NCBI GenBank assembly: GCA_030710605.1
Contig: CP092880.1
Span: 13,930,454 to 13,994,453 of the forward strand
Direction: 5' to 3'
DNA from: Cordylochernes scorpioides
Taxonomy: Eukaryota > Arthropoda > Arachnida > Pseudoscorpiones > Chernetidae
DNA length: 64,000 bases
Shown: positions 61,081 to 64,000 of the stretch, one piece after another
Layout of the letters: every line of letters begins with the position of its first letter
Numbering within the stretch: position 1 is the first letter of the stretch
Notes under the pieces: generated by a model
Told to the model about the DNA's origin: nothing
What the model saw: only the letters and a program-made list of their open reading frames with translations
Databases searched by the model: none
Program-made: the position numbers and the translations under genes

Positions 61081-64000
61081 GATCGGGAACGAAAAGAACA
61101 AATGGTAATGGAATTCGAGCTTGAGAAGCTGCGCATCCAGACTACACGCGGAAACAACGATACGTCTCGAAGTACCAGCAATGACGCACATTACGAGATA
61201 CGTAAACTGATGCCCAAGTACGAGTCGAAGGACAATGATTTGAGTTTTTACCTAATTCTTTTCGAAAGACAGGCAAAGCGACTAGGATTGGATGAAGACC
61301 AATGGGCGTTCAGCCTCCTAGGATTGCTACCTTACGAAATGACTCAATTAATCGCTCGGGAAACAGAAGAACAAAGCGGCGATTATAGGTTCGTGAAAAG
61401 GTTGCTCCTAAAACGGTACAAGTTGAGCCCCGAACAATTCAGACAAAAATTCGAGAAGCACGAGAGATCTCAAAAGGGTTCCTGGAGAGACTTCGCTTTC
61501 GAATTGCGAGGATATTTCAACGAATGGATCGAAGGAATGAACGTGGAAAATTTCGACGCCCTAAAGGATTTGTCCGTCACTAACCAGCTAAAGAAAAAAG
61601 TTCCAAATGTGCTGCGTAATCATCTCATTGACGATTGGACCAAGTTAAACAACCCAGATGAGTTGGCGGATAAACTAGACGAGTACGAAAATGTTCGCAC
61701 CGAGATGGGACCTCCGCATTGGAATGCGAAACACCTCATACCACCGTCGTTTCAGCAGAAATCTGCGAGATTCCCCAACCAAAGCGAAGTTAAAGAGACT
61801 AAACAAGGAACGAATGTTTCGGGTCAAGACGCTGCAAGGAACGAAATCAGTGAAACGTACCCTAACACCTTGAGGAGAATGGTCAACCGTACGATCAGAA
61901 ACGACAAGGGAGAACCGAAGTGCTTCAACTGCAATCAGTTTGGACACATTGCCAGAGACTGCCCAGCACCCAGGACTACGTTGACATGCCGAGGATGCGG
62001 TCAAACGGGACACAAGGAAAGGAATTGCACAAGACCCAAAGAAGGACTAAAAGTAGCCAACCTGGAAGTCGAAGGACTGGAGACTGTCCCGCCAGATGTA
62101 TATTTGAAGGATGTCAAGATCGACAACAAGGAAACCGTGAAGGCAATGATAGACACCGGGAGCAGCAGTTGTCTAATGAGAGAATCGGTCGCAAGGAGGA
62201 TCAGCGTCGACATCGAACCAGACTCGACTAGTCTGTACGGCATCGGTAACCAGACTGCACCAGCTGCCAGGACCGTTGGGAAGACGACAGTCGACCTGGA
62301 GATTGATGGCATCGTCGGAAGGGAAATCACTGTATTCATTGTCAACGATGATGCCCAACCCTATGACCTATTAATTGGAAGAACATGGACAGATCTGCCC
62401 TACGTATCCTTCGCCAGAATTGGTAAAAACTTGCATATTGGCTATTCATCCGAATTTCCGTTTACTAATCTGCAAGAGGAAATCAAGTCGCGTCGCATCG
62501 AACTGAGAGCAACCGAAACTGTTCAGTTGGAGAGCGACTCCATTAACTTTACAAGTGCAATCACAGACGAGGTAAAGGACGGATATGTATTGTTCACAGG
62601 AGTAGATGACGCCTGTGTCGATTCCCTATTGGAAGTGGTCGACGGAAAGACGACCGTACCCATCATCTCAGCTGGCAAGGGCAAGTTGAGAGTAAGGAAG
62701 AACCAATGTGTAGGGCGGGTTGAACTACTGAACCTTGATGATATTGTTGTTAACCTGGACGTCGCAGAGGATTCGTTTCAGACTAAAAATGAAGAGAAGA
62801 GGGAAGGACAAGACCAAATGAAACGTAAGCGCCCCATACTGCCTGAGGACATCAACGTCAATCATTCTCTGACTTCGAAAGAGAGACAAGAAATCCTAGA
62901 TGTAGTAAACGAGTATAGAGACTGTTTCGCTCTTGGCATGGAGGAATTAGGGTGCACCGATGTCACCAAGATGGACATTAAGGAGGTTGATGGAAGCAAG
63001 CCAGTCTGTCTGAGACCGTATAAGACGACTGCAAGTGAACGCGAAGCAATCAGGGAGATTGTCAGAGAGTGGAAGGACAATGGAATAGTCACGGAAACTA
63101 GATCACCCTACGCTAGTCCCGTCCTACTTGTGAGGAAGAAAACTGGAGATCATCGTCTGGTGGTAGATTATAGGAGACTCAACATTCAAACAGTTAAGGA
63201 CAAGTTCCCATTACCAAGGATAGACGACCTTCTGGAAGGCCTAAGGAATGCGAAATTCTTCACCACTCTGGATCTGGCGCATGGATATCTGCAGATACCA
63301 CTGACCGATAAGGCAAAATTAAAGACAGCATTCATCACCCCAGATGATACAGGTCAATTCGAAAGGATGATTTTTGGACTCGCCAACGCACCAGCTGAAT
63401 TCCAAAGACTGATGCACACTGTCCTAGGTCCACTGCTGAACAAGAAGGCATTCTGCTATCTCGACGACGTGATTATCCCGGCAAAGGATTGGCGGGAGAT
63501 GATCGAAAGGTTGAGGGAAGTCCTCGAAAGAATAAGATCAGCGAAGTTGACACTGAAACCCTCCAAATGTGAGTTCGGAAGGAGGGAAGTTGAGTTCTTA
63601 GGGTATGTCATCAGTACAGGCGGACTTAAGCCAGGCCCAAGAAAGATCAAAGCGATAGAAGAATTTCCAGAACCCAAGAATGTCCACGACATACGACGCT
63701 TTCTGGGACTGACGAACTTCTTCAGACGATTTGTAAAGGACTTCGCGAGGAAAGCAGAACCGCTAAGCAGACTTACGAAGAAAGGTTCACAATTTAAATG
63801 GAAGGAAGAACAGCGAAGGTCATTTGGAGGACTACGAAAGGATCTGGTCGAATATCCGGTACTAGCTCATTACAACCCTGAACTCAAGACAGAAGTACAT
63901 TGCGACGCGAGTGCTGAGGGATTAGCAGGAATGGTGCTACAGATGGACGAAGACGGCAAATGGCGCTTGGTCTACTGTGTGAGCAAGAAGACAACAGAGG
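61081..64000 (+). CDS. Gypsy Gag-Pol, open to the window edge
   Basis: This frame is open for 973 codons and leaves the window without a stop. Gag comes first (MPKYESKDNDLSFYLILFER, then a retro-gag-like helical region) and ends in two zinc knuckles, CFNCNQFGHIARDC and CRGCGQTGHKERNC (61921-62028). The protease follows with MIDTGSSS (about 62149) and LLIGRTW. The reverse transcriptase runs from about 62980 with SPYASPVLLVRKKTGDHR, VDYRRLN and YLDD near 63461; the RNase H start, HCDASAEGLAGMV, is at about 63900. Gag and Pol share one frame with no shift between them. GC content is higher than in the older relics, in keeping with a recent copy. The integrase and 3' LTR would lie further right. 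Confidence 0.92.

Overview
This is a eukaryotic, AT-rich window made almost entirely of transposable elements and satellites. I see no host protein-coding gene with convincing support. The tRNA-Gly(GCC) and tRNA-Phe(GAA) sequences are animal-like. The element mix (copia, several Ty3/gypsy lineages, Penelope-like elements, irritans-type mariner, Tc1, Helitron, hAT and pogo MITEs, LINE fragments) fits a metazoan, most likely an arthropod. I cannot name the species.

Layout: 1-0.8 kb, end of a Penelope-like element (PLE) with a hammerhead-like core. 1.36-6.04 kb, a young full-length copia element with near-identical LTRs and a 5-bp target duplication, inserted in an older repeat that recurs at 54.4 kb. 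6.7-7.4 kb, tRNA-like genes and a small Helitron. 8.4-12.4 kb, a broken gypsy element. 13-16.8 kb, a gypsy integrase relic, a solo LTR, and an LTR split by a GC-rich gag-like gene. 17-21.3 kb, a second hammerhead-bearing repeat, PLE and Mag-type gypsy relics. 21.5-25 kb, Helitron ends, tRNA-Gly copies and a mariner relic. 26.2-27.1 kb, a 59-bp minisatellite. 28-36 kb, inverted duplications, MITEs, a LINE RT fragment and SINEs. 37-40.5 kb, LINE tails and 76-bp and 121-bp tandem arrays. 41.3-42.5 kb, a 372-bp tandem array. 43-58 kb, mariner and Tc1 relics, solo LTRs and duplicated units. 59.8-64 kb, the 5' LTR, leader satellite and open gag-pol of a gypsy element that runs off the window.

Two themes stand out. 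First, one LTR family (415-465 bp in its complete copies; TATA box, AATAAA signal) occurs about a dozen times, mostly as solo LTRs with 4-bp target duplications, and no internal region is identified. Second, a roughly 370-bp repeat family carries all three hammerhead-ribozyme core elements (NUH site, CUGAUGA, GAAA) with three matching stems, but the strands are arranged in a pseudoknotted order unlike types I-III. It forms an identical-looking 372-bp tandem array at 41-42 kb. Copies at 17.1 and 48.5 kb carry compensatory base changes. This is the best candidate for something undescribed here.
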